Program-made: the position numbers and the translations under genes
NCBI GenBank assembly: GCA_015143295.1
Contig: CM026573.1
Location: 7,118,434-7,182,433, forward strand
Origin: Tetracentron sinense
Lineage: Eukaryota; Streptophyta; Magnoliopsida; Trochodendrales; Trochodendraceae
DNA: 64,000 nucleotides
Direction: 5' to 3'
Shown here: one piece after another, positions 11,501 to 21,274 of the stretch
How the letters are laid out: each line of letters begins with the position of its first letter
How positions within the stretch are numbered: the stretch's first letter is position 1
The notes under the pieces: model-generated
Databases searched by the model: none
What the model was told of the DNA's origin: nothing
The model's input: only the letters and a program-made list of their open reading frames with translations

Positions 11501-12177
11501 TGAAATGGGACTACCCCCCCCCCCCCCCCCTCTAGTTTGCTGTGCTTTTTTTTTTCTTAACACCCGAAAGAGATTGCTTTAGGAATTTGGAGGGATAAGA
11601 GGAGAGAATAGGGCCGTAGGGGAGCTGTGGGGGCTGCGTGGCAGGTGCTTGGACCAATGGGGAAGACAACGAACAGTGTCTTCGCCATTTGGTTTATAGT
11701 TTTTTTTTTTTTTTGCTTTCGTTTACTGTTTGGGCCGAATGGGCTCAGGCGTGCTGGCTTGCCTTATGGGGTTTGCCCCCTAAATTTTGAACACAATTTT
11801 TTTTTTTTAAATTAAAAAAAATCCTAAAAGGCCATGGGCCTTGACCTTTTTGGTTGAAATTTTTTGGTTTTATGGACTTTGCAATAGGCCTTAAGCCCAA
11901 GGTATCATACCCTAGGGTTTTGACTAGGGCTAGGCTAGGGATGGTCCTAGAGTTAGGTCTAGGGCATACCTAGGGTTAGTCCTAGGGTTTAGCTAGGGTT
12001 AGCCTAGAGGTAGACTATGGTTTAGGTACTTTTATTTGAAATGGGCCTTAAGCCCATATGATTTGAGTCTAAGGTTTTAAGGTTTATCTAGGGCTAGGAT
12101 TACGGTCTACCTAGGGCTACTAGGGTTTGGCCGGGGACAACAGAGGTTAACCAGGGTGTAAAAATTAGGTGCTTACA
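8546..12177 (-). repeat. 5' LTR of Tat/Ogre-like element (3.6 kb)
   Basis: The plus strand begins TGTGAGCACGGG at 8546 and ends TTAGGTGCTTACA at 12177, i.e. TGTAAGCACC...GCTCACA on the element strand. The ends match those of the other Tat LTRs here. It contains the conserved block with (GT)n at about 8870-8950, a GGTAGGCC minisatellite, many CCATGG-centred palindromes (TTAACCATGGTTAA and variants) in 9240-9920, homopolymer tracts including a C run at 11514-11530, and degenerate AGGGTTAG motifs near 11880-12080. Short open frames inside it look accidental. Confidence 0.82.
9018..9235. repeat. GGTAGGCC minisatellite within LTR
   Basis: About two and a half units of roughly 79 bp, each containing GGGCCCGGTAGGCC, AGCCCGGTAGGCTAG and GACCCGGTAGGCCTG. 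The unit at about 9052-9130 recurs at 9131-9205 with few changes. Single GGGCCCGGTAGGCC blocks also occur in other LTRs of the window (about 16275 and 24465), so the repeat expanded from an existing LTR motif. Confidence 0.8.
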
Positions 12178-12187
12178 GATTTTACCC

Positions 12188-12656
12188 AAAAACATATAAC
12201 CAAAGCCAGAGGGTGATGATCCATCGGGAGAGAATATTGAGAAAGTTGAATATGGTAAAAAATCTCTAACTCTTTCCATAAGTCCTGGTATTTCAATATT
12301 TGAACTCGGTCTAACCACATCACCCATAAGGAATTAGACTTCGGGCAAGTCTTAACAGATCGATATTTCAGCCAAGGGTCTCAATTAAGAGCATTAGCCG
12401 CAAAGGGCGAGGGACTCATTAGGTGGAAGGAGGTATGATTGAGAGACTACATAAGGGACCAAATTGATAAAGTGGGGACCAAGGGTAGGACCCTCACCTG
12501 AAACCGAGATTGTAGAATGCGAAACGAATGGTTGATGGTTGTCCAAAAGCTACGAGATGTCATATTTTGAAGCTCTTGCAATTATAACTAAAGAAAAGGA
12601 AGAAACAAGAAGAAGCTAAAAGTGAGTTGGAGTTGGAAGATGGCCAGAGAAGAGGG
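12188..12656 (-). pseudogene. Plant mobile domain (PMD)-like pseudogene fragment, copy A of duplication
   Basis: This stretch is nearly the same as 37294-37760, where the related coding sequence extends further left and shows PMD features. Here only the first part of the gene is left; its downstream half is missing because the homology stops about 10 bp from the end of the LTR at 12177. On the minus strand, pieces such as WLDRVQ-like and LWKELGIF-like residues can be read in different frames. It marks the left end of the tandem duplication visible in the window. No product is expected. Confidence 0.55.
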
Positions 12657-13067
12657 ATTTATAAGGAGCTATATCAACTTAAGAGACTGGCAAAAGTTAA
12701 ATTTTTTGACATCTATCAAGATGACGTGGGTCAGAGAAGATCAAGGAAAATATGGGTAGTTCAAGAAATAGCTGTGTTGGTAGGATGGTGACATGAAAGT
12801 CGTAACTGCCAAGAAGAGATCATTACTGGAAAAAAAAAGGACTCTTTGACTTTCTCTGATAAAAGCTAAAAAGATAAGGGGCATTGTTTACACCAGAAAT
12901 GGGCTGCCCAAATAAATGGTCAAGCAGGTCCAATGGGCTACAAAGTAGCCTCATTTTATCAATTAGAGCCATATCTCTAAAACGGTTTGAGCCAAGGCCA
13001 ATGATGGGTTATGTTCCCCGAAACAATAGATGAGCTAGCCCCACCATATGCAAGGCTTCGATAGAAA
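12657..13067. other. Intergenic stretch present only in copy A
   Basis: No gene seen. This 411-bp stretch continues the PMD upstream flank in copy A. In copy B it is missing: B goes from GAGGG at 37756-37760 into a retroelement and resumes with sequence equal to A from 13068. It was therefore lost in B along with the right end of that element. Confidence 0.7.
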
Positions 13068-14467
13068 GGTACCGGACACATGGCATTTTGCAGTTAAAGG
13101 CATTTGAAGGGTGACAAGTGTTCACATCGTTACCTAAGGAACAAGGAGTGAGCAAGGTAGTTATTCTACTTTCAATCGAATTCGGATTACTTTTGGCTAA
13201 TTATCTTCTTCATCTTTTTCTTACACACATTTCGCATTATTATATTCTACTTTGCCTTGTAAATTTGTTAAGCCCTTTGGTCTCCAAAGGCAATAGAACT
13301 CATCATAGAAGGAAGAACCCCCTCTCTGAATCGTCGGATCAATTCGTTCAGTGGTGGCTCACCGGAAAGCTGAAGTGAACACACTCTCATTCACTTTGTC
13401 TGACTCGGCACCTACGGTCTAAGTTTTTGTCTTGAAAGCATGGGATTTTAACCCATCTTCCCGATTAGAATTGAACCTGAGGAAGAATAAGCAATAAATT
13501 GTAATTGGATGAGAGTTGCCCCCTATTATAATTCTGAGGGAAATAGGATCCTTAAGATGGTTGAATAAGGCATGCTCTAAAATTAGAGTTCAGGGTAAGG
13601 GATTCATTTGAGTTAGGGGAAGGTGTTAGTGTACAAACCCAAATATTTTGCTTATATTAGCTCATTTATATGAATAAATTTCATGGAATTGAAGTTAATA
13701 AAAAAAATAGAAAAAGACTTTTTTTTAAAAAAAATAGGCTCAGATGCCGATCGATGGCAACACTAGCGTTGATCGATCACCTGCGCCGATCAAAAAACAC
13801 TCTATGGCCGGTCGATTTGTGGGTTTAGGGTGAGAAAAACATACTAAGAGATTGGAAACCCAAAAAGAGGGAAAAACCTAGGGTTTTCAAATTGAGAAGA
13901 AGGGGAGAGTTTGGAGATCTCACCCAAGACCGTTCTCAAGTGAGGGATCGTAGGGAAATGATATAGGAAAGTACTATACATTGTCTAACCTAACAATGCA
14001 TATAAGATTATACATGTAATCGAAATCTAGATATATTTATGTGGGATTTGATTAAGCCTATTGTGACATTTTCTTACATGATTCGAAGAGAAGTTTCAAT
14101 GATGAAACCTAGAATGGATTGTTATTGATGCTACTGATTTCATGATTTTAATTATGGAATAGTAGGATATGAATAACCTAAGTAGGATGTGAATAACCCT
14201 GAGGAACGAGAATAATTATGGATTTATAATATAATTGCATATGGAAGAATGAAATTATGATGAATTAAAGATGATACTAGAAATTGATAATTTCTATTGA
14301 TTCTATGATTTAACATTGTCAATTATTAAACTTAAATTTATATTGTGAATTATTCTCCATGTATGATAAAGTGACTATGTATGCTATGATCACTAACTCC
14401 TTGTTGGATTGCAAACAAAGAATCTGACACATTCTTGAATCAGTGAAGATAGTAAAAAATCATCGAG
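13068..14467. other. Duplicated AT-rich non-coding segment, copy A
   Basis: Matches 55638-57035 in copy B. No intact gene. The part around 13740-13960 carries GATCGATC-type palindromes followed by CCTAGGGTTTTCAAATTGAGAAG. It resembles the transcribed part of a chromovirus-type LTR such as that at 44801-47904, so it may be a truncated LTR. The rest (13100-13650) is unidentified; the short frame at 13118-13378 is disturbed in copy B and is not supported. Confidence 0.6.
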
Positions 14468-14881
14468 CTATCTTTCTTGATGGTCTGCGGTTGGAGACGC
14501 AATTGCGTAAGCTTGCGCTTGTAACTGTTGTGCAAATGTGGAAGAGAGGGTATTCAAGATTAAAATGTAGGATTTCAACCCAACCTTATGAGCTAGGACG
14601 CTAATGCTCAGGGTGGCGTTGAAGAGGCTAATGACATACTTGTCCATGTGCCGCCATTGTTGAAAAGTTGGGTTATGAACGGAAGGATCTTTCTTGTCAT
14701 CAAGAGGAGGAGGGGATGGAATGGTTCCATCAATGAACCCCATGAGATCTAAGAAGACCAAAATACGTTCCATCTGGATATACCATAGAAGATAGTTTGT
14801 CCCATTCAGCTTGATGAAGACAAAGTTGTGGATATTGGAAATATTAAGAGAGGTAGAAAACGAAGAGGTAGAGGAAGCCAT
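14468..14881 (-). pseudogene. Ty1/copia gag N-terminal fragment, copy A
   Basis: A 137-residue minus frame starts MASSTSSFSTSLNISN and has VFIKLNGTNYLLWYIQMERIL, then LMGFIDGTIPSPPP and PTFQQWRHMDKYVISLFNATLS. This is the copia-type gag N-terminal domain (LxGxNYxxW ... GFIDG). The start Met is right because a tRNA-Met-type primer site lies 36 bp upstream. The frame stops after DHQER, before the gag core, zinc knuckle and any pol, so it is a truncated element. The copy B version (57099-57425) is the same apart from a frame-breaking change near 57330. Confidence 0.85.
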
Positions 14882-14916
14882 TGGATCAGGAAAAAAAGCA
14901 ATGAGCCATTAAAGTT

Positions 14917-14928
14917 GCACTGATACCA
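14917..14928 (-). promoter_or_regulatory. tRNA-Met-type primer binding site of copia fragment, copy A
   Basis: The minus strand reads TGGTATCAGTGC, close to the usual plant TGGTATCAGAGC. It directly adjoins the LTR that starts at 14929 (TGTATAGG on the plus strand). Copy B at 57461-57472 has the canonical TGGTATCAGAGC. Confidence 0.85.
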
Positions 14929-15104
14929 TGTATAGGATAAAGCTTAGTTATCTTGAGCGTCTATTGTATTTGAAATATATAGAAAAGATGGGAGGTTACA
15001 ATAACGCGTACGACCAATTATAGATCTTATTAGATAAGAATCATTAACAGATAGGAAGGTTATCTAATATAGATTGAAGAGAATCCTAAATACAATACGA
15101 TGCT
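14929..15104 (-). repeat. Copia 5' LTR fragment, interrupted by a Tat-type solo LTR, copy A
   Basis: The LTR of the copia fragment starts at 14929 next to its primer site. It is interrupted at 15105 by a Tat-type solo LTR and resumes at 27866 after the 5-bp target duplication ATGCT. The outer end of this copia LTR could not be fixed. Copy B shows the same arrangement (57473-57648, resuming at 59875), so the solo LTR entered before the duplication. Confidence 0.7.
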
Positions 15105-15720
15105 TATGAGCACGGGATTTTACGGCCTTACCTTCTGGGTTGGGCCCTATGGAGGAACGATGCAAAAAAATTCCTTTAAAGGTCTTACGGGTTGATTAAG
15201 AGTCGTCACCTATATTATTTGTGGGAAATAGGACCCGGGTGGTTAGATAGGAATTATGGTCTTGATTAAAATCTAGGTAAGTGGTTCCATTAAGTCCCGA
15301 GGAAGGTGTTAGGCACCCGAGACTCCCGTCTAAGACGACTGCCTATTCCCTAGGTATAAGCCAAATAAATTAAATTAATAAAAATTCTCAAGTGTTTAGA
15401 CTAATGCTAACCCAAGAAGGAGAAAAGCCTAAATTAGGGTCGAGTCTGGGTTGGGTTGCCTACATACCCGCTGGGGCGAGATTAGACCGAGTTTAGTTCA
15501 GGCAGTACTTTAACGCGTACTAGGGTAAAGGGGTGTGTGTGTGCACCGGAGTGGCTTAGGGTTAGCTCGGAGGCTAGAGTTGATTAGCCGAGGAGGCTAA
15601 GGATTGCACCAGAGTGGCTTAGGTTAAAATAACTATGGTTAAGGCTATTTAGCATGATTAGAGATGAGCCTGGGAGTGGCTAAGATCTGATTTTTGTCCT
15701 TTTGTATTTTTAAATTCTTT

Positions 15721-15725
15721 GATTT
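15721..15725. repeat. Target site duplication GATTT (left copy; right copy 26181-26185)
   Basis: GATTT directly precedes the LTR start at 15726 and follows the LTR end at 26180. Copy B has a single uninterrupted GATTT in the matching solo LTR, which confirms the insertion point. Confidence 0.92.
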
Positions 15726-18058
15726 TGTGAGCATGAGATTTTTCTATTCACTTTCACAATGGTTTGACTTGAGAGTCGCCACTTATTCATTCTAAGGGAT
15801 AGGTCCCAGGTGATTTGTTTTGGATAAGGACTTATAGTCTATCAGAGATTAGGATAAGCGGTTCGATTAAGCCCCAGGGAAGGTGTTAGGCACCACAGGG
15901 CCCCAATTTTAAAAATGGCTACCTACTCACTAAATTTAAGCTAATTTAATCTCGAAATTAATTAAAATATCTAAGAGTTTAATTAATCAAATCCTAATCC
16001 AAGAAAGATGAAAGCCAAGCAAACTAGGATCGAATCCGAGTTGGATTGCCTACGTACTCACATTGGGATGAGATCAGACCGAGCGTAGTTCTGGCACATG
16101 AACCCATGCTAGGGTTAGGGGTGTGTGTGTGTGTGCATAGGGTAGCAAAGAGTCTAGCCTAGAAGCTAGGGTTTAGTTGACCGGGTTGGCCAAGTGCAAG
16201 ATTGGAATCTAACTGCAGTTAGAATCGGTTTGATCATGATTAACGGTTAACCATAGCTAAGGTTTAGTCAAGGTTGGGCCCGGTAGGCCGGGATTGGACC
16301 CGGTAGACCAAAATCGGATTTAACCGAGGTTAGATTTACTAACCGTGATCAAATAGGTAGTTAACCATGGTTAGGATTGCTAACCAAAGTCAAAAGGCAA
16401 GCAAGTCATCATTTTGATCTTTTTGGATTTTTATATTTTTTTGGGATTTTTTGGGATATTTTCCAAGAGTTAGGTAACTTAACCATGGTTAAATGCTAAC
16501 AGGGGTTAGGTTAACCCTAGTTAGGTTACTGGTCAGGTCAGGCTATAGGGCCCAGAAAGTATAGCCAGGGCCTGGAAGGGCCTACTACTAGGCTGGGTCT
16601 TGTGCAAGGCCTTGTTTAAGTAACACAGGGAATGACGGTAATTACTTTACCATCATTCTCAATACAGTGTATATTGAGAATGACGGTAAAGCAAATGGTG
16701 TCATTCCTGATTTTACAGTAATAGCAGGTTTGCAACCATAGGGGAACTCAAGGGTGATGACCAGGAGACTGGTGGGCCTAGGGAAGAGTTCAAAGGTATT
16801 GCCACGTGTCTTGGGGCCTGGTATGAGCCCTAGACTTGGTCCACAGTAGGCCTACAAAGGCCACAAAATCACCGTTTTAAAAGGTCTATAATGTCGGTAG
16901 AACCATTACCGACATTATGGGCAGTTTCATATTTTAAGCAATTTAACCATAGTTAAGCAAACCCCCATAGCCTGGAAAGACCAGGGAGGTTAGAGGGGAG
17001 TCTTAAGAACCCAAAATAGGGTCTGGATAGACCAGGGCCTCACCACTTGTGGCCTAGAACCTCTGCAACAAAAAAAGCCAAAATGGCGGTAGTTATTCTA
17101 CCGCCATTAATGATTTTTTCCAAAAATTTTAAACTCAATTACTGGATTATACCACGATGCATCCAGGGGGTTCCTTATGAACTAAAGACTCCCCAGAAAG
17201 GTTGTGGGATGATGGTAGGGTCTGTGCACTGTATGTGGAAGTTGGGAGGTTCATGGGGTTCCCATTGCCTATGGAAGAGGCAAGGGAACCCTCCTACAGC
17301 GAAGCTACTGAGCCAAGACCTCCGAGAAAGGACCAGGGGTTTACATATGATCAAGAAATAGAAAGAAAGGGGTAGGGAGGGTCCCTACCCTGCTGGAATG
17401 CCTTTGACAGGAGTGGGGTTAGCTGTCCACGGTGGTGCAGGGTGGTGGCAGTGCAACTAGGAGTTAGCTCTTTAAATTTTCAGTGGTTTGGGATGGTTTG
17501 AGGCTTCTGGAGATTTTGAATACGCACAGAGGTTCCCTAGGGAGGTTTTTCAATCCTTTATGGTTATGGGGGCAACTGGTTTTTATAGGAGAAGCTCTTG
17601 GGGACATGATGGGGATAAAGGAGAACGTAGGGAAGGCGGTTGGACCTAGTGGGGGTCGAGTGAGGGTCTTGAGATGATAGTGGAGTGTGCAGGGGGGTCT
17701 GCAGGGCCTGCAAACTGAAACCCAGGTCATGGCGGTAGATCTACCGTTGCCAAAACAGGCAAAATGCTAATTGGCGGTAGATCATCTACCGCCAAAATGA
17801 GATTTGTTTAAATTTGGGCATGGCCATGCACACCTAGGTAAGAGGGGTGGGTTTTAAGGTTTTTGGGTTTGGGCCTTAACCCTGATCTTGGCTTGGGTCT
17901 ATACTTGGGTTTTAGACTTAACCTAGGGTATAACTAAGGTTAGGGCCATGGTTAGGGTTTAGGTTTAGTCTAGGGTATGTCCTAGGGTTAGGTTGAGTTA
18001 ACCATGGCTAAATTGATTAACTAGGGTTAAGAGGGGGTGTAAAAATGGAGTGTTTACA
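15726..18058 (-). repeat. 3' LTR of gag-only element (left)
   Basis: The plus strand begins TGTGAGCATGAG and ends TGGAGTGTTTACA. Length is 2333 bp against 2269 bp for the right LTR, with many small differences, so the insertion is not very recent. It contains the (GT)n block near 16120, CCATGG-type palindromes and hairpins at 16630-16658, 16647-16689, 16888-16918, 17082-17108, 17733-17746 and 17771-17795. A TATA-like CTATAAAAACC is on the minus strand near 17579-17589. Confidence 0.9.
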
Positions 18059-18071
18059 GTTGCCCCTCTTT
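18059..18071 (-). promoter_or_regulatory. Polypurine tract of gag-only element
   Basis: The minus strand reads AAAGAGGGGCAAC immediately before the 3' LTR. The related element has AAAGAGGGGTAGC at 48490-48502 in the same place. It primes plus-strand DNA synthesis during reverse transcription. Confidence 0.85.
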
Positions 18072-18289
18072 ATCGGAGAGTGCCGAATCGGCAATTAAAC
18101 GACAAAGACTGGAATCATCCAATTTTTACACTAGCAAGATTGGTGATGATGGTCCTTGGTCCGAAGGCATAAGGGACGAAAGCAAGCATGATGAGCAAGA
18201 GGAGTGGACACACGTCTGCTTTAACAAAGATGAAGAGAGAGTTGGCCACACGACCATCTCACCGAAATTCGGAGCAAGCAATGATAGGT

Positions 18290-18765
18290 GCAAGATTAGC
18301 GTTACTGGAGGCCGTAACTAACATTCGGTGACACGATCGTGTTAGTATACTCCTTGAATAGTGAGTTAAGAGAGAAAAAATGAAGGTGATGAGTGCAATA
18401 CTAACATTACTAGAGGCCGCAACTGGCATCCAGTCACACGACTATGTCAGTATACTCCTTGATTAGTGAGCTAGCAGAGCAAAAATAAAGGTGATGGGTG
18501 CAAGACTAACATCATTGGAGGCCATAACTGACATCCGGTCACACGACTGTGACAGTATACTCCTTGATTAATGAGCTAGTAGAGCGAGAATGAAGATGAT
18601 AAAGTGAGACTAACATCACTGGAGGCTGCAACTGGCATCCGATCACACGACCATGTCAGTATACTCCTTGATTAGTGAGCTAGTATTATAAGAAGAACTT
18701 CACTGGAGGCCGTAATTGACACCGGGTCACACGACCGTGACAGTATACTCCTTGATTAGTGAAGG
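18290..18765. repeat. Minisatellite of about 105-bp units in 3' region
   Basis: Five units start near 18300, 18404, 18510, 18613 and 18698, each with (A/T)CACTGGAGGCC, GGTCACACGAC and GTATACTCCTTGATTAGTGA. Spacing is 104, 106, 103 and about 86 bp. Each unit has a short palindrome around CACACGA-CGTGT. Related units occur in the element at 37761-55640 (42665-42903 and 48249-48300). Confidence 0.85.
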
Positions 18766-18769
18766 GGAA

Positions 18770-19345
18770 GCGATGCTGCAGACAACCACTCGATTGTCTA
18801 ACAAGGATAAATGAGGGTAAAGACAGCTGCCCGACTGCTTTCACCTGGGATGGGATGCAACGCTGTAGACAACCGCCCGATTGTCTTCCAGGGTAGCAAA
18901 ATAAGGAGGCTAAAGACAGCCGCTCAACTGCTTCACCTGGTAACAAGCCAAGATGGTGTAGACAACTGCCCAATTGTCTCACTGAAGAAGAATGCAACAC
19001 AGTGCAGACAACGGCTCCATTTTCTAACTGGGTAGCAAGATAAGTAGGGTAAAGACTACAGTCTGACTACTTCACCTGATAGCAAGTCAAGATAGTGTAG
19101 ACAACCTCCTGATTATCTCACTGAAAAAGAATGCAATACGGTACAAACAATGGCTCCTTTATCTGATTAGGTAGTAAGATAAGGAGGGTAAAGACAGCCG
19201 CCCAACTACTTTACCTGGTAGCAAGCCAAGATGGTGTAGACAACCGCCCGATTGTCTCACTTAAAGAGAATACAACACAATGCAGATAACCACCCAATTG
19301 TCTGACTGGGTAGCAAGATAAGGAGAGTAAAGATAGCCGCCCGAC
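18770..19345. repeat. Minisatellite with hairpin units (GACAACCGCCCGATTGTC type)
   Basis: Alternating units of two kinds: AGACAACCGCCCGATTGTCT and AAAGACAGCCGCCCGACTGCTT, separated by about 40 bp of related sequence. Both are inverted repeats with a shared CGCCCGA loop. On the opposite strand the same units appear at 41868-42668. Copies at 18785, 18870, 18960, 19230 and 19290 are of the first kind; those at 18825, 18915 and 19195 are of the second. Confidence 0.82.
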
Positions 19346-21270
19346 TGCGACTTCAGAAGAAATCTGAATAAGTTGCTGATAAGAATAAGCAAGGGTTCTA
19401 GAGAGTACAAAAATGAGTTTGAAAAGTCGGATAAATTGAATATGAGGGAGTGAGAGCCGTGACCCTAAGCCATTGCACAAGTCTTTGCCTCTCTGTATAT
19501 ATTTGGTCTTCTAAACTGGATTGCCCCTGGCTCGAATGACCCAAATATTTGTACTTGGCTCTTGGATGTACTACTCATCAAGATGGTCTGTTGAGTTTGC
19601 ATTACCTTGGTTTTGCTACTCTTGTTGCACCAGCAGGAATGATCAGTCGACTTTGAGCTGACTCTACTGGAGAATGAACTTTAACTGATTATGAATGCAA
19701 CTGACTTGATAAAAGACTGATGAATTGACTGATAGGTGATGCGAACAACTTAAAAAGGCTGATGGATTGACTGCCAGGTGGTTTGACGGTAGACTGATGG
19801 TAGACCAACAGACGGATTATAATGAGATTGACCATTTGACACTGTGCTTGAGATTGCCTGCAGTGGGAGACCTACCGAGGTTCCTTTGCCTTGAAGTAAA
19901 ATGATTAAGCTGTGATTGATCATCTTTGAAATAGATCTACTCTTGATTGATTGATGCCCAAACTTGTATTGATTATGCTTCTCTATTTTGATCCCTGAGC
20001 TTTTCAGCTTATCACCGGGACTGGGTTGCAAATTTTGATCTTTGTCTCTTTTTTACCCCTGGGCCTTTTCAAATTTTCACCAGGACTGGGTTCACGTAAT
20101 TTTTGTGCAATAGTAGGATTGATGATTCCTTACTATGCCCGTGAAATTCGAAATTGATTTATCCATTTTTTTGCCCCTGGGCCCTCTCGGATTTTCACCA
20201 GGACTGGGTATACAAGCTTTGCATTTGCTCTTGATCTTCCGCATTTTTCTCTTATCACCGCCTACTGGAAAATTGGGACAAATGCTTTTGAACGTCAATG
20301 CTTTTGAACGTCAATGCTCAGTTCCTTTCAAGGATCAAGGAGGGCTTAATGTTTAGGACGAAACGTGGTTTGGCTATAAACAATGTAAGGCTCACAATTT
20401 CTGCTTCAGCAAGGGTACGGCACCTTATGATGTTTGTTCAATGTCGGGGTGGAACCAGCTATTTCATCCTTTGTCCTTTAGTGAAGCTTTACTCTGCTTT
20501 TGACCAAGTACTTTTTTTTTGGTACATGGTTGTCTTGTATTGCGGGCATTTGCTATGTTATGACCGAATCTGATTTCAGTCTGCCTACGTACCTAAATAG
20601 GGATTAGGTCATGATGTAGTTTGGCTAAAAGGTCGCTTTTGTTGTTGCACTTTACTGGGTGTTCCCCTTTTGAATTATCATTTTGACTTTCACAGGGTGA
20701 CCTTATGTAGGTTTAGAAAGAAAGGCTATCCGGCTCAAAGGTCTAACTAGCAGATATGTATATTTCAAGGGAAGCGAGATGTTGTGAGGGTTTATCCAAA
20801 GATGACTTCCTATCATTTCCTTGATTTATCAAGAGCATGTACGTTCTTTGCATTGTCCTTATTGACAGCTCAAAGAGGTCTTCAATGTTCTTGCATTACT
20901 CTTGGTCTTGGATTGTTCACTGTCGGGAGAGTACTTGTTGATTTCGAATATCGCATCTTCCGTTGAATGATCAACTTTTCTGTTTATCAAATTGTCCCTT
21001 CTATGTATTAGAAATTAGTTCAGTTCCCAAATTAGGCATCTCTAAGCACAACTGATTTAAACGAGTCATTTCATTAAAGTATCAACGGGTGTACAGACTC
21101 GACACCAAAATAAGAGAAGCAAGGGCCACTGGTCACTTGACTGACTCGGACTAAAAAGAGGGTTGACATGGGCCGACGAAGCCAACTACAAGACACTGTA
21201 GAGAAATAGAACAAAGACCCGACCAAAGTAGAATGTGCTCGGAATCGGCTGTAGGGATTCCGGTTCCTGC
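19346..21270 (-). other. Non-coding 3' region of gag-only element
   Basis: No pol-like coding sequence found in any frame. Near 20040-20215 there are copies of a roughly 110-bp unit with CCCCTGGGCCTTTTC and TTTTCACCAGGACTGGGT. Matching units appear at 41020-41230 in the other gag-only element, so this region is conserved in the family. About 20280-20310 has a duplicated TTTTGAACGTCAATGC. Confidence 0.65.
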
Positions 21271-21274
21271 ACCT

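Larger units (their letters stand above)
1..12177 (-). mobile_element. Ty3/gypsy Tat/Ogre-like LTR retrotransposon, 5' part, degenerate
   Basis: Read on the minus strand the order is 5' LTR (8546-12177), primer site, 850-bp leader, an extra ORF1, gag, protease, a putative intron, RT, RNase H and the beginning of integrase, where the window ends. The 3' LTR is outside. The extra ORF before gag, the long LTR, the primer site resembling TGGCGACTCTGCTGGG, and the gap between protease and RT fit the plant Tat lineage, especially Ogre-type elements. All coding parts carry stops or frameshifts, so it is not autonomous now. The LTR end at 12177 lies only about 10 bp from the left edge of the tandem duplication. 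No target duplication can be checked because the other end is missing. Confidence 0.85.

Noticed and set aside
11880..12080. Telomere-like AGGGTTAG repeats
   Set aside because: Spacing is irregular, the TTTAGGG heptamer is not repeated in phase, and similar stretches occur in the other Tat LTRs (17880-18030, 27770-27830).
13118..13378. 86-codon frame repeated at 55686-55946
   Set aside because: Present in both copies only because the block is duplicated. No domain, no good start context, and it lies in an AT-rich spacer with LTR-like parts.
17047..17361. Open frame MWPRTSATKKAKMAVV...
   Set aside because: It lies in an LTR and spans one of the hairpins. The partner LTR has the same text with a shorter frame; it follows from sequence identity, not coding.
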